64,000 bases of DNA from Flavobacterium aquiphilum (GCF_027111335.1 NZ_CP114288.1:3410001-3474000); one strand, 5' to 3'; counted from the stretch's first letter, positions 8,693 through 17,709 are shown. Notes: generated from the sequence alone by a model not told the origin. Program-made: numbers and translations.

Positions 8693-9686
8693 TAATGACA
8701 ACTTTACCTTTTACTCGTCCCGTTTCTACATATGCCATAGCATCATTGGTTTGCTCAAATGGAAAAACTTTATCGATAATAGGTTTTATAACACCTGATT
8801 CTATTAATTGGGTAATTTGTTGTAATTGGCTTCCTTCGGCTCTCATAAACAAGAATTTAAACGTGGTGTTTAATTCTTTTGCTTTTTTCTTTGCGCTCGA
8901 ACTTAGCAGTTTTGTCACTAATTTTAAATACCAAGGCAAGCCAATTTCAGCTGCAAATTCGGGTGTAGGAGGCCCAACTAGGGAAATTAATTGTCCACCT
9001 GATTTTAGAATGCGCAGTGATTTTTCTAGAATCTTTGGGTCGCGATTGCTATGAATAACCAAATCATAATCTTTAAGTCTCGTTTCAAAATCTTCATTTT
9101 TGTAGTCAATAACCAAATCTGCACCGAGGCTTTTTACCAAATTTATGTTGGCTGTACTAGTGGTTGTTGCTACAAATGCCCCCAAATGTTTGGCCAACTG
9201 AATGGCAAAAGTACCCACGCCTCCGGAGCCGGCTTGAATGAAAACTTTTTGTCCTTTTTTTAGATTTGCAGTTTCAACAAGAGCCTGCCAAGTGGTTAAT
9301 CCCACCAAAGGAATTGAAGCAGCTTCATCCATTGTAATATTTTTGGGTTTTAATGCTAAGTCAGCTTCATTTACGGCAATATATTCCGCAAAAGTGCCTA
9401 TTCTGTAATCTCCAACTCTTGAATAAACTTCATCCCCAACTTTGAATTTCTTTATATTAGAACCAACTTTAACTACGGTTCCTGCCATATCGTGCCCATT
9501 GATAAGCGGTATTTTATATGGCAAAAAGAGTTTGAACTCTCCTCGTTTAATCATTGAATCCAAGAGATTGACACCCGCTGCGTGAATTTGGACCAAAACT
9601 TCATTTGCTTTCGCAATTGGTTCGGCTACTTGAGTAAGTTGCAGTTTTTCTTTTTTGCTGTATTTTGTTATTGTAAATGCTTTCAT
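8682..9686 (-). CDS. Zinc-independent MDR family NADP oxidoreductase (quinone-oxidoreductase-like)
   Basis: This 334-residue medium-chain reductase has an N-terminal GroES-like domain (EVLVQIHAAGVNLLDSMIKRG, then NGHDMAGTVVKVG) and a Rossmann domain with AGSGGVGTFAIQLAKHLGA, the NADP-binding loop. The cysteine and histidine ligands of zinc-type alcohol dehydrogenases are not evident, so it fits the zinc-less quinone oxidoreductase/enoyl-reductase-like group. The probable role is NADPH-dependent reduction of quinones or enones. It is first or second in a minus-strand run with a secreted hydrolase and a DoxX-like protein. The 3' end is duplicated. Confidence 0.85.
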   Translation of the reverse strand: MKAFTITKYSKKEKLQLTQVAEPIAKANEVLVQIHAAGVNLLDSMIKRGEFKLFLPYKIPLINGHDMAGTVVKVGSNIKKFKVGDEVYSRVGDYRIGTFAEYIAVNEADLALKPKNITMDEAASIPLVGLTTWQALVETANLKKGQKVFIQAGSGGVGTFAIQLAKHLGAFVATTTSTANINLVKSLGADLVIDYKNEDFETRLKDYDLVIHSNRDPKILEKSLRILKSGGQLISLVGPPTPEFAAEIGLPWYLKLVTKLLSSSAKKKAKELNTTFKFLFMRAEGSQLQQITQLIESGVIKPIIDKVFPFEQTNDAMAYVETGRVKGKVVIKIK

Positions 9687-9705
9687 TTTTTTATTAAGTC
9701 TTGGT

Positions 9706-10629
9706 TTATTGTTTATCTAAAAAATCTAATGCGCTTTTTACAAACGCTTCGTGATACTGAAATATACCTCCGTGTCCTGCATCTTTATAAATAATCAATT
9801 CAGAATTTGAAATACGTTTTGCTAAGTCATACGTATTGCTGCTTGGCACCATTTTATCATTATCGCCATTGGCAATTAATACAGGCTGCTTTATTACTGA
9901 TAAATCTTGTGGCTTTTGTTCTCCCCAAGCCTTTATGGCTGTAAGCTGATTACCAAACGAACCCAATCTGATTTTTTTATCACGGTTTTCTGTACGTTCT
10001 TTTATGCGTTTCAAAAATGCTTTTGCTGCTTTTTTCCCATTAGGGTTTTGATTAAAAAACAAATAAAATTTAGGGTCTCTAAAGGTTAAATAGCCTTTTA
10101 GCATATCCTTATAAGTAATTGGTTTAATTTTATCAATTCCAATCCCACCTGCAGGGCCTGTACCGGTCATAATCATTTTGCGAACCAATTGGGGTTGTTG
10201 AAGCACAATTTCCTGAGCCACAAATGCTCCCATTGAAAACCCCATTAAATCAACCTTTTCATATCCAAGTGCTTTTATAAAATCGACAGCATCTTTTGCC
10301 ATTTCGGCAATAGTTTTTGGAGTTGTCCCTATGGTGGCACCAATACCTCGATTATCAAATGGAATTATTTGATATTTTGTTCCTATACCATCCATTATCC
10401 TTGGATCGCAATTGTCTAAAGTAGCACCTAGGTGATTTAAGAATATGACAGGAATTCCATCATTACTTGCTCCAAGTTTTCTGTAATAAAATAGGGTACC
10501 ATTTACATTTACCGATTCTGTTTTTACATTTTGATATATCATTTTTTGCCGAATTGAATTATTTGTCTGTGAAAAAATAATGCTTGTAAAAAATAGTAGC
10601 AACGAGAGCGTAATTGAAAGTTTTTTCAT
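9706..10629 (-). CDS. Exported alpha/beta hydrolase
   Basis: This 307-residue protein starts with a clear signal peptide (MKKLSITLSLLLFFTSIIFSQ, residues 1-21) and has the alpha/beta-hydrolase order: an oxyanion HLG motif (66-68), FDNRGIG, the nucleophile elbow GFSMG with S132, an acidic residue in ANGDNDKMVP, and the catalytic H286 in DAGHGG. It would act in the periplasm on an ester, lactone or peroxide-type substrate; the choice cannot be made from sequence. It starts 1 base from the end of the DoxX-like gene upstream, so the two are translated from one message. Confidence 0.87.
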   Translation of the reverse strand: MKKLSITLSLLLFFTSIIFSQTNNSIRQKMIYQNVKTESVNVNGTLFYYRKLGASNDGIPVIFLNHLGATLDNCDPRIMDGIGTKYQIIPFDNRGIGATIGTTPKTIAEMAKDAVDFIKALGYEKVDLMGFSMGAFVAQEIVLQQPQLVRKMIMTGTGPAGGIGIDKIKPITYKDMLKGYLTFRDPKFYLFFNQNPNGKKAAKAFLKRIKERTENRDKKIRLGSFGNQLTAIKAWGEQKPQDLSVIKQPVLIANGDNDKMVPSSNTYDLAKRISNSELIIYKDAGHGGIFQYHEAFVKSALDFLDKQ

Positions 10630-10630
10630 T

Positions 10631-11002
10631 TTACTTGTTTTTTGTGCTAACTTTAGAATAATAAATGTTAGATACTATTAGAAGCATTAAAAACACAAGC
10701 GGTGTAATAATTCTTTCTGTTGGATCCTTTAATAAAAAATGTGTAAGTGCTGCTGAAAAAAACAAGATACCAAATCCCGCATAAGCCCATTCTTTAATTT
10801 TTGAAGGCAATACAGGTAAAAGTAATACAATTGCCCCAATTATTTTTGCGATACCAATTTCTACCCTTAAAAAATCAGGATATCCCATTTGTTTGTATGC
10901 TTCTGCCATATATGTTCCATTAAAGTACTGATAAGCACTTAATAACATACCTACGGTAACTAAAGCAGTAGATAACCAGTATATAATTTTATCTTTTTTC
11001 AT
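10631..11002 (-). CDS. DoxX-like small membrane protein
   Basis: This 123-residue protein has four predicted membrane segments (residues about 8-25, 47-65, 70-90 and 97-115) and the DoxX-like pattern MGYPDFLRVEIGIAKIIGAIVLLLP followed by EWAYAGFGILFFSAALTHFLL. DoxX-like proteins accompany redox and detoxification enzymes in many bacteria; the biochemical role is not settled. It is directly followed by the exported hydrolase gene (1-base gap) and probably shares its promoter. Confidence 0.82.
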   Translation of the reverse strand: MKKDKIIYWLSTALVTVGMLLSAYQYFNGTYMAEAYKQMGYPDFLRVEIGIAKIIGAIVLLLPVLPSKIKEWAYAGFGILFFSAALTHFLLKDPTERIITPLVFLMLLIVSNIYYSKVSTKNK

Positions 11003-11073
11003 TTATTTTACTTGCTTCTATTAATAAAAAGGTTAATACAATGTTGTTAATGCCATATTTCCCGTTTTTTATT

Positions 11074-11874
11074 TTAAAAATTATTTAATTTTTTAAGAAC
11101 ATTTTTTTCTAAAAATCCAGCAGCAAAATGTTGTAGGTTTATCAAAGTCGTAGTCCCTTTTCCTACGATGTTTCTGAATTTTGGCTTGTCTTTTTGTATT
11201 ACTTTTAACACTTTATTTAGAACCAAAATAGGATCTTCGGCCTTATCAAATAATTCGTCAGAGAAATTTTTGATTTTATTTCTTAAAGAGTTGTAATCAG
11301 CTATTTTATTTATAGTTGCAGTAGAGTTTTCTAAAATATTTGTTTTAAATGCAGCAGGCTCAATCATTGCTACGTCAATATTGAACTCGTTCAATTCATA
11401 TCGCAATGATTTAAAATACCCCTCCAATGCGTGTTTGGATGCTGCATAGTAGGCTGCATTAGGGAATGCCACAAGTCCAACAATAGACCCCACGGTAATA
11501 ATTTTACCAGATTTTTGTTTTCTAAAATGGGGTAATACAGCGTTGGTTACTTTGATGGTTCCCCAAAAGTTAGTTTCCAATTGTTGTCTTCCCAACTCAA
11601 TAGGTGTTTCTTCGGCAATGCCTGATACATAAAAACCCGCATTGTTAATCAAAATATCCAATTGAGGGATTTCTTTAAAAAGTCTTTCTGAAAATGAGCT
11701 TATTGATTGCTCTGAATCAAGGTCTAATGCAATCATTTTGAAGGGCAATTGTGCCACATACTTTTCAGGATTTCTACTTGTGCCAATGACATTATAACCA
11801 TTTTGATGCAGTTTGTTTGCGATTAACAATCCAAATCCTGATGACGCTCCGGTAACTAAAATATTTTGTTTCAT
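11074..11874 (-). CDS. SDR oxidoreductase
   Basis: This 266-residue classical SDR has TGASSGFG (8-15), ILINNAG (74-80), the catalytic S130, Y143 and K147 (YYAASK), and TSRN after the second strand, which favours NADP(H). It is divergent from an HxlR regulator gene, and two inverted repeats containing CTTG/CAAG half-sites lie between them; a -7 element for this gene sits between the two repeats. Repression by the neighbouring HxlR protein is therefore likely. The substrate is unknown. Confidence 0.88.
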   Translation of the reverse strand: MKQNILVTGASSGFGLLIANKLHQNGYNVIGTSRNPEKYVAQLPFKMIALDLDSEQSISSFSERLFKEIPQLDILINNAGFYVSGIAEETPIELGRQQLETNFWGTIKVTNAVLPHFRKQKSGKIITVGSIVGLVAFPNAAYYAASKHALEGYFKSLRYELNEFNIDVAMIEPAAFKTNILENSTATINKIADYNSLRNKIKNFSDELFDKAEDPILVLNKVLKVIQKDKPKFRNIVGKGTTTLINLQHFAAGFLEKNVLKKLNNF

Positions 11875-11908
11875 TTTTATTGTGTTTGAAAATTAATTTA
11901 TAAATTTG

Positions 11909-11960
11909 CTTGCATTTTGCAAGTACAAATATAAACACATTCACTTGTTTTTTGCAAGTG
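11909..11960. promoter_or_regulatory. HxlR operator pair with embedded -7 element
   Basis: CTTGCA-TTT-TGCAAG at 11909-11923 and CACTTG-7 bases-CAAGTG at 11942-11960 are two inverted repeats with shared CTTG/CAAG halves, their starts 33 bases apart. CAAATATA at 11926-11933 (TATATTTG on the minus strand) is the -7 element of the SDR, placed between the two sites, as expected for a repressor. Confidence 0.65.
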
Positions 11961-11988
11961 ATTTTAAAAATATTTTTAATTTATTTTT

Positions 11989-12396
11989 ATGAAAGTAATA
12001 AAAAAAAGATCAGATTGCCCTATTAGCGGCACTTTAGACGTGTTTGGCGACAAGTGGTCATTTTTGATTATCAGGGATTTATTATTTAGAAAAGAGTGCA
12101 CTTATGGTGATTTCCTAAAGTCAGCCGAAGGAATTGCAACCAATATTTTGGCAAGCAGATTAGTTACTTTGGAAGAAAATAAAATAATAGAAAAACTAGA
12201 ACATCCAACTAGTAAAGCCAAAGTATTGTATAAATTAACCAAAAAAGGAATTGATTTGCTGCCCATTTTAATTGAAATTCATCTGTGGTTTGATAAATAT
12301 GGGACAACTCCGGAAGATATTCGTGAAATGCTTGAACTAGTAAAAAAAGATAAAGTTGGTTTTATTGAAAATTTTACTAAAAGGTTTGAAAATTAA
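11989..12396 (+). CDS. HxlR family winged-helix regulator
   Basis: This 135-residue protein has the HxlR hallmarks: an N-terminal cysteine in RSDCPISGTLDVFGDKWSFLIIRDLL, the recognition segment TYGDFLKSAEGIATNILASRL, then IIEKLEHPTSKAKVLYKLTKKG. It differs from the HxlR at 6134-6496 in sequence and in its putative operator (CTTG/CAAG rather than CTATCC/GGATAG). It is transcribed divergently from the SDR at 11074-11874, the likely target. The single early cysteine (Cys9) is a plausible electrophile sensor, by analogy with family members. Confidence 0.88.
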   Translation: MKVIKKRSDCPISGTLDVFGDKWSFLIIRDLLFRKECTYGDFLKSAEGIATNILASRLVTLEENKIIEKLEHPTSKAKVLYKLTKKGIDLLPILIEIHLWFDKYGTTPEDIREMLELVKKDKVGFIENFTKRFEN

Positions 12397-12465
12397 ATGA
12401 ATTCGTTTAAAATAACGTAAACAGAACATGTGAATTCCATCTCATCACAAGATAACTTTTAATTT

Positions 12466-12510
12466 CACAATTCTTTTTCATGCACTATTCTCATGCACCC
12501 TTGAATTGTG
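12466..12510. repeat. Inverted repeat between convergent genes
   Basis: CACAATTC (12466-12473) pairs with GAATTGTG (12503-12510), enclosing two direct copies of TCATGCAC (12478-12485 and 12491-12498). It may work as a weak two-way terminator between the HxlR and LytTR genes; there is no T run. Confidence 0.35.
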
Positions 12511-12601
12511 TATAGCTTCAGGATAGGATAGGACATAATTGAAATCACATTTGAGATTCTACCTCGTAGTAATTATAACATTCTATTTACAAAAAGCGCT
12601 T

Positions 12602-13330
12602 TTAAAGCATATTAAGCCGCTTCATAAGTTCTGGTCTATTGGACCTGCTTACCGGTATTACATCTTTTGCAATTAAAACACTATTGTCTTCGATATCAAT
12701 TATTTTTTTTATGTTGATTATATACGTTCTATGCACCTTTAAAAAAGAAGATACAGGAAGTTTATCTTCTATCTTTTTTAATGTTGAGTGTACCGTGTAA
12801 TTTTTGTCTTCTGTTTTTATCAAAATATAATCTCCTTTAGCTTCAATTACATTTATAGATGCCATATTTATTTTTATGAGCCTTCGGTCGATATTTACGT
12901 AAAACTCTGTAGCTGCATCAGTAGGCTGCGCTACATGAACATCAGCACGCTCTAAATAAGAAGGGAGTGTATTTTTTTTTGCTTCAATTTTACTTATTGC
13001 TTTTAAAAAGCGTTCTTCTGTGATTGGTTTCACCAAATAATCAACAATGCACTTGTATTCGAAAGCTTCGATAGCAAAATTCCTGTCTGAGGTTATGAGA
13101 ATAACCAAAGGTGGATTCTTTATGGTTTGAATAAAGTCAAAACCTGTAAATCCGGGCATATGAATATCTAAAAAAATAATGTCTATCGGAACAGTGCTTT
13201 GATTAAGAAACTTTATAGCTTCCATAGCATTTTCAAACTCATCTATGAAATTTAAAGCGGGATGGCTTGTAATCATCTTACTTATAATAGTCCTTGCCAA
13301 TGCTTCATCATCTATTACAATACAATTCAT
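12602..13330 (-). CDS. LytTR family response regulator
   Basis: This 242-residue protein, from the ATG at 13330 (MNCIVIDDEALART), has a receiver domain with the acidic pair DDE near the N-terminus, the phosphoacceptor aspartate in IIFLDIHMPG, a threonine in LITSDR and the lysine in YLVKPI. A C-terminal LytTR DNA-binding domain follows, with the typical KVHRTYIINIKKI segment. An earlier in-frame ATG exists but would place non-receiver residues ahead of the first strand. It is the last gene of the FIST/kinase operon and its probable transcriptional output. Confidence 0.88.
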   Translation of the reverse strand: MNCIVIDDEALARTIISKMITSHPALNFIDEFENAMEAIKFLNQSTVPIDIIFLDIHMPGFTGFDFIQTIKNPPLVILITSDRNFAIEAFEYKCIVDYLVKPITEERFLKAISKIEAKKNTLPSYLERADVHVAQPTDAATEFYVNIDRRLIKINMASINVIEAKGDYILIKTEDKNYTVHSTLKKIEDKLPVSSFLKVHRTYIINIKKIIDIEDNSVLIAKDVIPVSRSNRPELMKRLNML

Positions 13331-13340
13331 ACGGTTACGA

Positions 13341-13679
13341 TTATAATGAATCAGCAAAATCCTGCATTGTACAAAGTATTTGATCAAACGCTACTTTTAA
13401 CTCTGCATTAAAATCTGCCGATTGGTTTTTTAAGCTACATTCAAACTCTTCTACAAGATAATAACTTTTTTCCATTCCCATTATACTAATTTTATGTTTA
13501 ATCTTATGAATAACTTCAGCAGCTTTAAGAAAACAGCTATTATCCATTTGTACATAATATTCGCCTATTTCTTTTGGCAGTTCTTTTTTAAGGATATTGA
13601 TGATTGTTTGCTTAAAAACATCATCATTTCCCGAAAGACTATTAATATAGTTAAGATTTGGCTTGTCCATTAGTATCAA
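13341..13679 (-). CDS. Hpt phosphotransfer domain protein
   Basis: This 112-residue single-domain protein is mostly helical. It contains EVIHKIKHKISIMGM, where the His58-x-x-Lys pattern matches the phosphorylatable histidine of Hpt four-helix bundles. It would carry a phosphoryl group between kinase and receiver. The reading frame overlaps the 3' end of the upstream kinase gene by 29 bases, or 20 if the second methionine is used. It precedes the LytTR regulator by 10 bases. Stand-alone Hpt proteins imply a multistep phosphorelay, yet no receiver fused to a kinase is seen here. Confidence 0.75.
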   Translation of the reverse strand: MILMDKPNLNYINSLSGNDDVFKQTIINILKKELPKEIGEYYVQMDNSCFLKAAEVIHKIKHKISIMGMEKSYYLVEEFECSLKNQSADFNAELKVAFDQILCTMQDFADSL

Positions 13680-14694
13680 GAGTAAAGAAAAATGTGGTGC
13701 CTTTATTTATTGCACTTTCAACCCGAATTTTTCCGTTATAAAACTGAACAATTTTTTTCACTATTGAGAGTCCTATTCCTGATGACGTATCCGAATTATC
13801 AAGTTTAGTAAAAATATTAAAAATCTTATTGAGATAGGCTGACTCTATACCCACTCCATTATCTTTTACGTAAAATTCAAACAAATTATCATCATTTAAT
13901 CCGCATCCTATTTCGACAAATCCTTTGTCTTTGTTGTTATACTTGATGCTGTTATTAATTAAATTTTCAAAAAGCTGTCTAAATCTATAGTAATTCCCAT
14001 AGAGTTTAGGCAATTTGCCGTTCACTTTTATTTCGAAATTTTTTGGAAGCAAGGCCGTTCTGATTATTTCTTCCAAAAGCACATTAAAATCAATAATCCT
14101 ATTTTCAGACTGCAGTTTATCAATAGAAGAATAGTCTAAAATCCCTTTTATCAGCAGATCCATTTTTTCAACATTCAGCAAAATAAGGTTTAATGAATCT
14201 AAGTTATCAGCACTAAGTTTTTCTTGGTTGTCTATAATAAACCATTCAATAAGCGTATTTACGCTTCTTAACGGCGCTTTTAGGTCATGAGAAACCGCAT
14301 GCGCATAATCATTAAGTTCCTGATTTTGTAACTCCAGGTTTTTAAGGAGTTCTTCACGTTGCTTGTTAATTCTAATTATCTCTTCGGATTGTTGCTTTAT
14401 ATAATCGGTTGCATTGAATTTTTTATCAGAATAATCATTTACATCAAGGTTCATTGAGCTTAATATAAATTCCAGATTTTTGTTTAAATCTGTAAGATTA
14501 CGAGCTTCTTCCCGTAATTTTTCGTTTGCTTCAAATAATTCATCTGAACTTAATTTCATTGCTCTTTGCAACAATGTCCTTTGTTCATCATAGTTTATAT
14601 ATGAATTGTTTATTGCATTCAGGAAATTCTCTAATCCATCAGGAATAGTACCTCCCAGGTATTTTGCTATTTGTCTTTCTAGTAAGGAATTCAT
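13651..14694 (-). CDS. Soluble sensor histidine kinase
   Basis: This 347-residue protein has no membrane segment. The N-terminal ~110 residues are helical and coiled-coil-like (SSDELFEANEKLREEARNL). HisKA follows with the phosphorylated histidine in AVSHDLKAPLRS, then an HATPase domain with an N box (FENLINNSIKYN), DNGVGI and SSGIGLSIVKK. It lacks its own sensory fold, so it probably reads the FIST protein encoded immediately upstream, whose stop codon shares one base with this start (TAATG). It belongs to a five-gene minus-strand operon. Confidence 0.88.
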   Translation of the reverse strand: MNSLLERQIAKYLGGTIPDGLENFLNAINNSYINYDEQRTLLQRAMKLSSDELFEANEKLREEARNLTDLNKNLEFILSSMNLDVNDYSDKKFNATDYIKQQSEEIIRINKQREELLKNLELQNQELNDYAHAVSHDLKAPLRSVNTLIEWFIIDNQEKLSADNLDSLNLILLNVEKMDLLIKGILDYSSIDKLQSENRIIDFNVLLEEIIRTALLPKNFEIKVNGKLPKLYGNYYRFRQLFENLINNSIKYNNKDKGFVEIGCGLNDDNLFEFYVKDNGVGIESAYLNKIFNIFTKLDNSDTSSGIGLSIVKKIVQFYNGKIRVESAINKGTTFFFTLDTNGQAKS

Positions 14695-15827
14695 TATTCG
14701 CTAACAAGTGTTAAAGTCATTGTCTGATTATGTAATTGGCAAATTGTACTTCCAAAAAACGGTGCCATTTCTCCGTATGAATAAAACCCTGTTAAAACGG
14801 TTTCGTCGCCTAAAACAGCTTTTACTTCTTCAAGCTCCTCTTCTACCCGCTGATCCATTACCAATTTTCGCCCAACACAACTTACAAGAATAGCCAAACC
14901 CGGTTTTGCTTTTCGGTTTCTCATAGCATCTTGAGCTGCTAAATTGGCTCCATTGGCAATACTGTCCACAGATGCCATCATCAGCTGTACTTTTGAGTTT
15001 AGCGGCACATCTCCGGCAAGAATCATTGATTGATTATCATTGTCAATATTGAGTATCGTTCTTACAAGGGCATCCTCTTTTTCAGGGGGTGTTACATTTA
15101 ATGGATACAAAAGTGAGGCTTGCGGAAGTTCATTGGCCTTTTCTCCCAGGTATTTTTTATATAGCTCCAATGCTGGCTGCCCATCTATCTCGTGCAAAAT
15201 ATTTCCGTCAGAATGCGTAATTATTCTTTCCGGTCCAAATGGCTGCCATCCGCCATAACTGGCAAAACTAATTTCTAATGTATCACCATAAAAACCAATC
15301 AATACCACTTCACCTTCTTTTGGTTTTTCATTATAAGAGGCAAGGGTTTTTTCAAATTTTGCATCATCACCACACATTCCTCCTGTTATCGATATACTTG
15401 AATCAATAGCATCTTCCAACCCACTTATTAAAGAACTGCCGTTAATAAAGCTTCCTTCGGATAGCACAAAAAGATGTTTCAAATTCTCTTTTGGCATATT
15501 TGAATACAGACTTTTACCAAGAGCAACAGCATCTTTTTTATAATCTAAAATATTACCGGTTTTAATTACAAAACTGCTTTTTTCAAATTCAACAGCTGTT
15601 ACTGTTGCCGAATTATCCAGAACACTTGTGCCGGCAATTTCACCTGCTGTAGAACCATAAACAATATGTTGATAAGGAAATTCTTTTTTAATATCTTTCA
15701 AAAAAGCTTCATCCTCGAGCAACAATCGATTTGCAAATACCAGCACTAATGGATTTTTCAAAATAATTTTATCCGTAAGATAATCCCAAGTGAAATTCTC
15801 TTTTTTAAAAGCCTGCACTATTTTCAT
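14694..15827 (-). CDS. FIST domain sensor protein (NosP-like candidate)
   Basis: This 377-residue soluble protein matches FIST_N plus FIST_C: GSTAGEIAG near residue 60, GGMCGDDAKF in the middle, then FASYGGWQPFGPERIITHSDGNILHEIDGQPALELYKKYLG, and a C-terminal VGRKLVMDQRVEEELEEV and LTGFYSYGEMAPF. FIST proteins are input modules for kinases. NosP proteins are FIST-family haem proteins that sense nitric oxide and are encoded beside kinases. Here kinases flank it on both sides, with 4-base and overlapping spacing. Haem or NO binding is my inference; small-molecule sensing of another kind is equally possible. Confidence 0.85.
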   Translation of the reverse strand: MKIVQAFKKENFTWDYLTDKIILKNPLVLVFANRLLLEDEAFLKDIKKEFPYQHIVYGSTAGEIAGTSVLDNSATVTAVEFEKSSFVIKTGNILDYKKDAVALGKSLYSNMPKENLKHLFVLSEGSFINGSSLISGLEDAIDSSISITGGMCGDDAKFEKTLASYNEKPKEGEVVLIGFYGDTLEISFASYGGWQPFGPERIITHSDGNILHEIDGQPALELYKKYLGEKANELPQASLLYPLNVTPPEKEDALVRTILNIDNDNQSMILAGDVPLNSKVQLMMASVDSIANGANLAAQDAMRNRKAKPGLAILVSCVGRKLVMDQRVEEELEEVKAVLGDETVLTGFYSYGEMAPFFGSTICQLHNQTMTLTLVSE

Positions 15828-15831
15828 AACT

Positions 15832-17709
15832 CTATTTATTTAGCTGTACATAAAATATGGTACTATTACCTAACTCACTTTCTATCCAAATTTTTCCTTT
15901 ATAATAATCAACTATTTTTTTAACTATAGACAAACCCAAACCTGTGGATTTTTCATTACTGCCCAGTGATTGAAATGTTTTGAAAATTTTTTCAAAGTGT
16001 TCTTCTGCTATACCGGGTCCATTATCTTTTACTGAAAAAACATAATGTGATTCAGATTCTTCTACATTTACTTCAACCAAGCCCTGAGGTTTATCGCTAT
16101 AACTTACCGCATTACCTATTAAATTTTGAAACAATTGCTGAATCCGAAACTTATCAGCTTTAATGACAGGCATTTTATCTGATGTTACTATTTTCACATT
16201 TTTTGGAATGTCAATTGTATTTATAATATTCCTCACTACTTCCTGCGTGTTAACAGGTTGCAAGATCTCAGTATTTTCGTTATTTATTTTAGAATACGTC
16301 AATATTCCTTCTATGAGCCGATCCATCTTTTCGATTTTACCTTCTATCATATCCAGATATTGAATGGATTGTTCCCGCAAATTGGCTCCATCCTCTTCTT
16401 TTATCCAATAAATTAATGAATTTATACTTCTTAGTGGTGATTTTAAATCGTGAGATACTATTTGAGCATACTCTTCGAGGTCATTGTTACTTTTTTCTAA
16501 ACTAGCCAAAAGTTGCTCTTTTTGTTCTTCAAGTATTTTTCGTGCGGTGATATCCTCTTCAATAGCAAAATAACGGCAAATCTCTCCCCATTCATTATAT
16601 AATGCCTGACCTTGAATTTTTACCCAGTATTTTTTTCCGGTTTTAGAATAATTAATTATTTCGCAACTAAATGGCTCTCCTTTTTTTATCTGCTGGCTTA
16701 AATAAATTACTGTCTCAGGATTACTTTCTTTACCTTGTAATAGCTTACCTGGCTTCAATCCTATAAGTTCTTCTACTTCATATCCAGACATGACTACAAA
16801 ACTTGAATTAACCCATTCGAGTCTTCCCTCATTATCGCAAATTATAACTGCATTGATATTTTTTTCAGCAATAAGCGATAATAAAACTAACTGTTCCTCT
16901 TTCTTTTTTTCATCAGTCATATCTTCAATGATGGCAAAATATTGCAGAAGTTTACCACTTTCATCATAAACGGGCTGTCCTTTTGTCCGAGACCAGAAGT
17001 AAGTTCCATCTTTGCGCCCATGAATGATTTCTATATCAAATGATTCTCCTTTAAAAAAAAGAGTAGTCATTTTTTTTATGGCTTCTCTATCTGTGTTAGG
17101 GATCCTACCAACCTCGATTGGTGTTTTGCCAATAACATCTTCCTTTGTAAATCCTGTTATTTTGTGATACGATTCATTACACCAAAATATTTTCCCATCA
17201 GCATCGGTAAAAACGATGGCATTTTTATTGGCGCTTGCCACTAATGAAAGCCGGTTGAGTTCTTCACCATCCCTATTAAGATTCTCATTTTTTGTTTCTT
17301 GCTTTTTTAGCATCTGCATCAAATCAAATTGCGGATCAAAATTGGCAAAGTCCGATATAATAAGATTATTTTTTTTCACATCTTCTACCGATGTCAACCA
17401 CGGTGATCCGATAAATAGAAAATAATTATCTACAGCAACAAACTGCCCCCTAATTAAAGGGTCCTTATTTGTTATGCATTCTAAGATTACAAGTTGATTT
17501 AAGTTTTCTGATATTGTTCCTGCATCCATTTTTTCCACAAATGGCCTTTTGAATGCAAAATAATCCGAAAGTTTGGTTCGTTGTTGTATGGAAGGAAAAA
17601 CTTTTTTCAAGCTTTTTCCATAAGAAGAAATACTCATTTGCTGATCAAACAAAACGTAAAAAGGGAAGACTTCATTAAACCTTTCTGTAGTAAAATTAAT
17701 TGAATCCAT
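15832..17709 (-). CDS. HNOBA-like/PAS/PAS sensor histidine kinase
   Basis: This 625-residue soluble kinase has an N-terminal ~120-residue region resembling HNOBA, the domain that follows H-NOX in soluble guanylate cyclases: FNEVFPFYVLFDQQMSI, a YGKSLKKVFPSIQ segment, then FAFKRPFV. Two PAS domains follow (about 150-270 and 278-395; each ends in a PAC-type YFAIIEDMT/YFAIEEDIT stretch), then HisKA with VSHDLKSPLRS and an HATPase domain with DNGPGI and TGLGLSIVKK. It is the first gene of the FIST operon. HNOBA without H-NOX, but next to a FIST protein, suggests the FIST protein supplies the input. Confidence 0.85.
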   Translation of the reverse strand: MDSINFTTERFNEVFPFYVLFDQQMSISSYGKSLKKVFPSIQQRTKLSDYFAFKRPFVEKMDAGTISENLNQLVILECITNKDPLIRGQFVAVDNYFLFIGSPWLTSVEDVKKNNLIISDFANFDPQFDLMQMLKKQETKNENLNRDGEELNRLSLVASANKNAIVFTDADGKIFWCNESYHKITGFTKEDVIGKTPIEVGRIPNTDREAIKKMTTLFFKGESFDIEIIHGRKDGTYFWSRTKGQPVYDESGKLLQYFAIIEDMTDEKKKEEQLVLLSLIAEKNINAVIICDNEGRLEWVNSSFVVMSGYEVEELIGLKPGKLLQGKESNPETVIYLSQQIKKGEPFSCEIINYSKTGKKYWVKIQGQALYNEWGEICRYFAIEEDITARKILEEQKEQLLASLEKSNNDLEEYAQIVSHDLKSPLRSINSLIYWIKEEDGANLREQSIQYLDMIEGKIEKMDRLIEGILTYSKINNENTEILQPVNTQEVVRNIINTIDIPKNVKIVTSDKMPVIKADKFRIQQLFQNLIGNAVSYSDKPQGLVEVNVEESESHYVFSVKDNGPGIAEEHFEKIFKTFQSLGSNEKSTGLGLSIVKKIVDYYKGKIWIESELGNSTIFYVQLNK

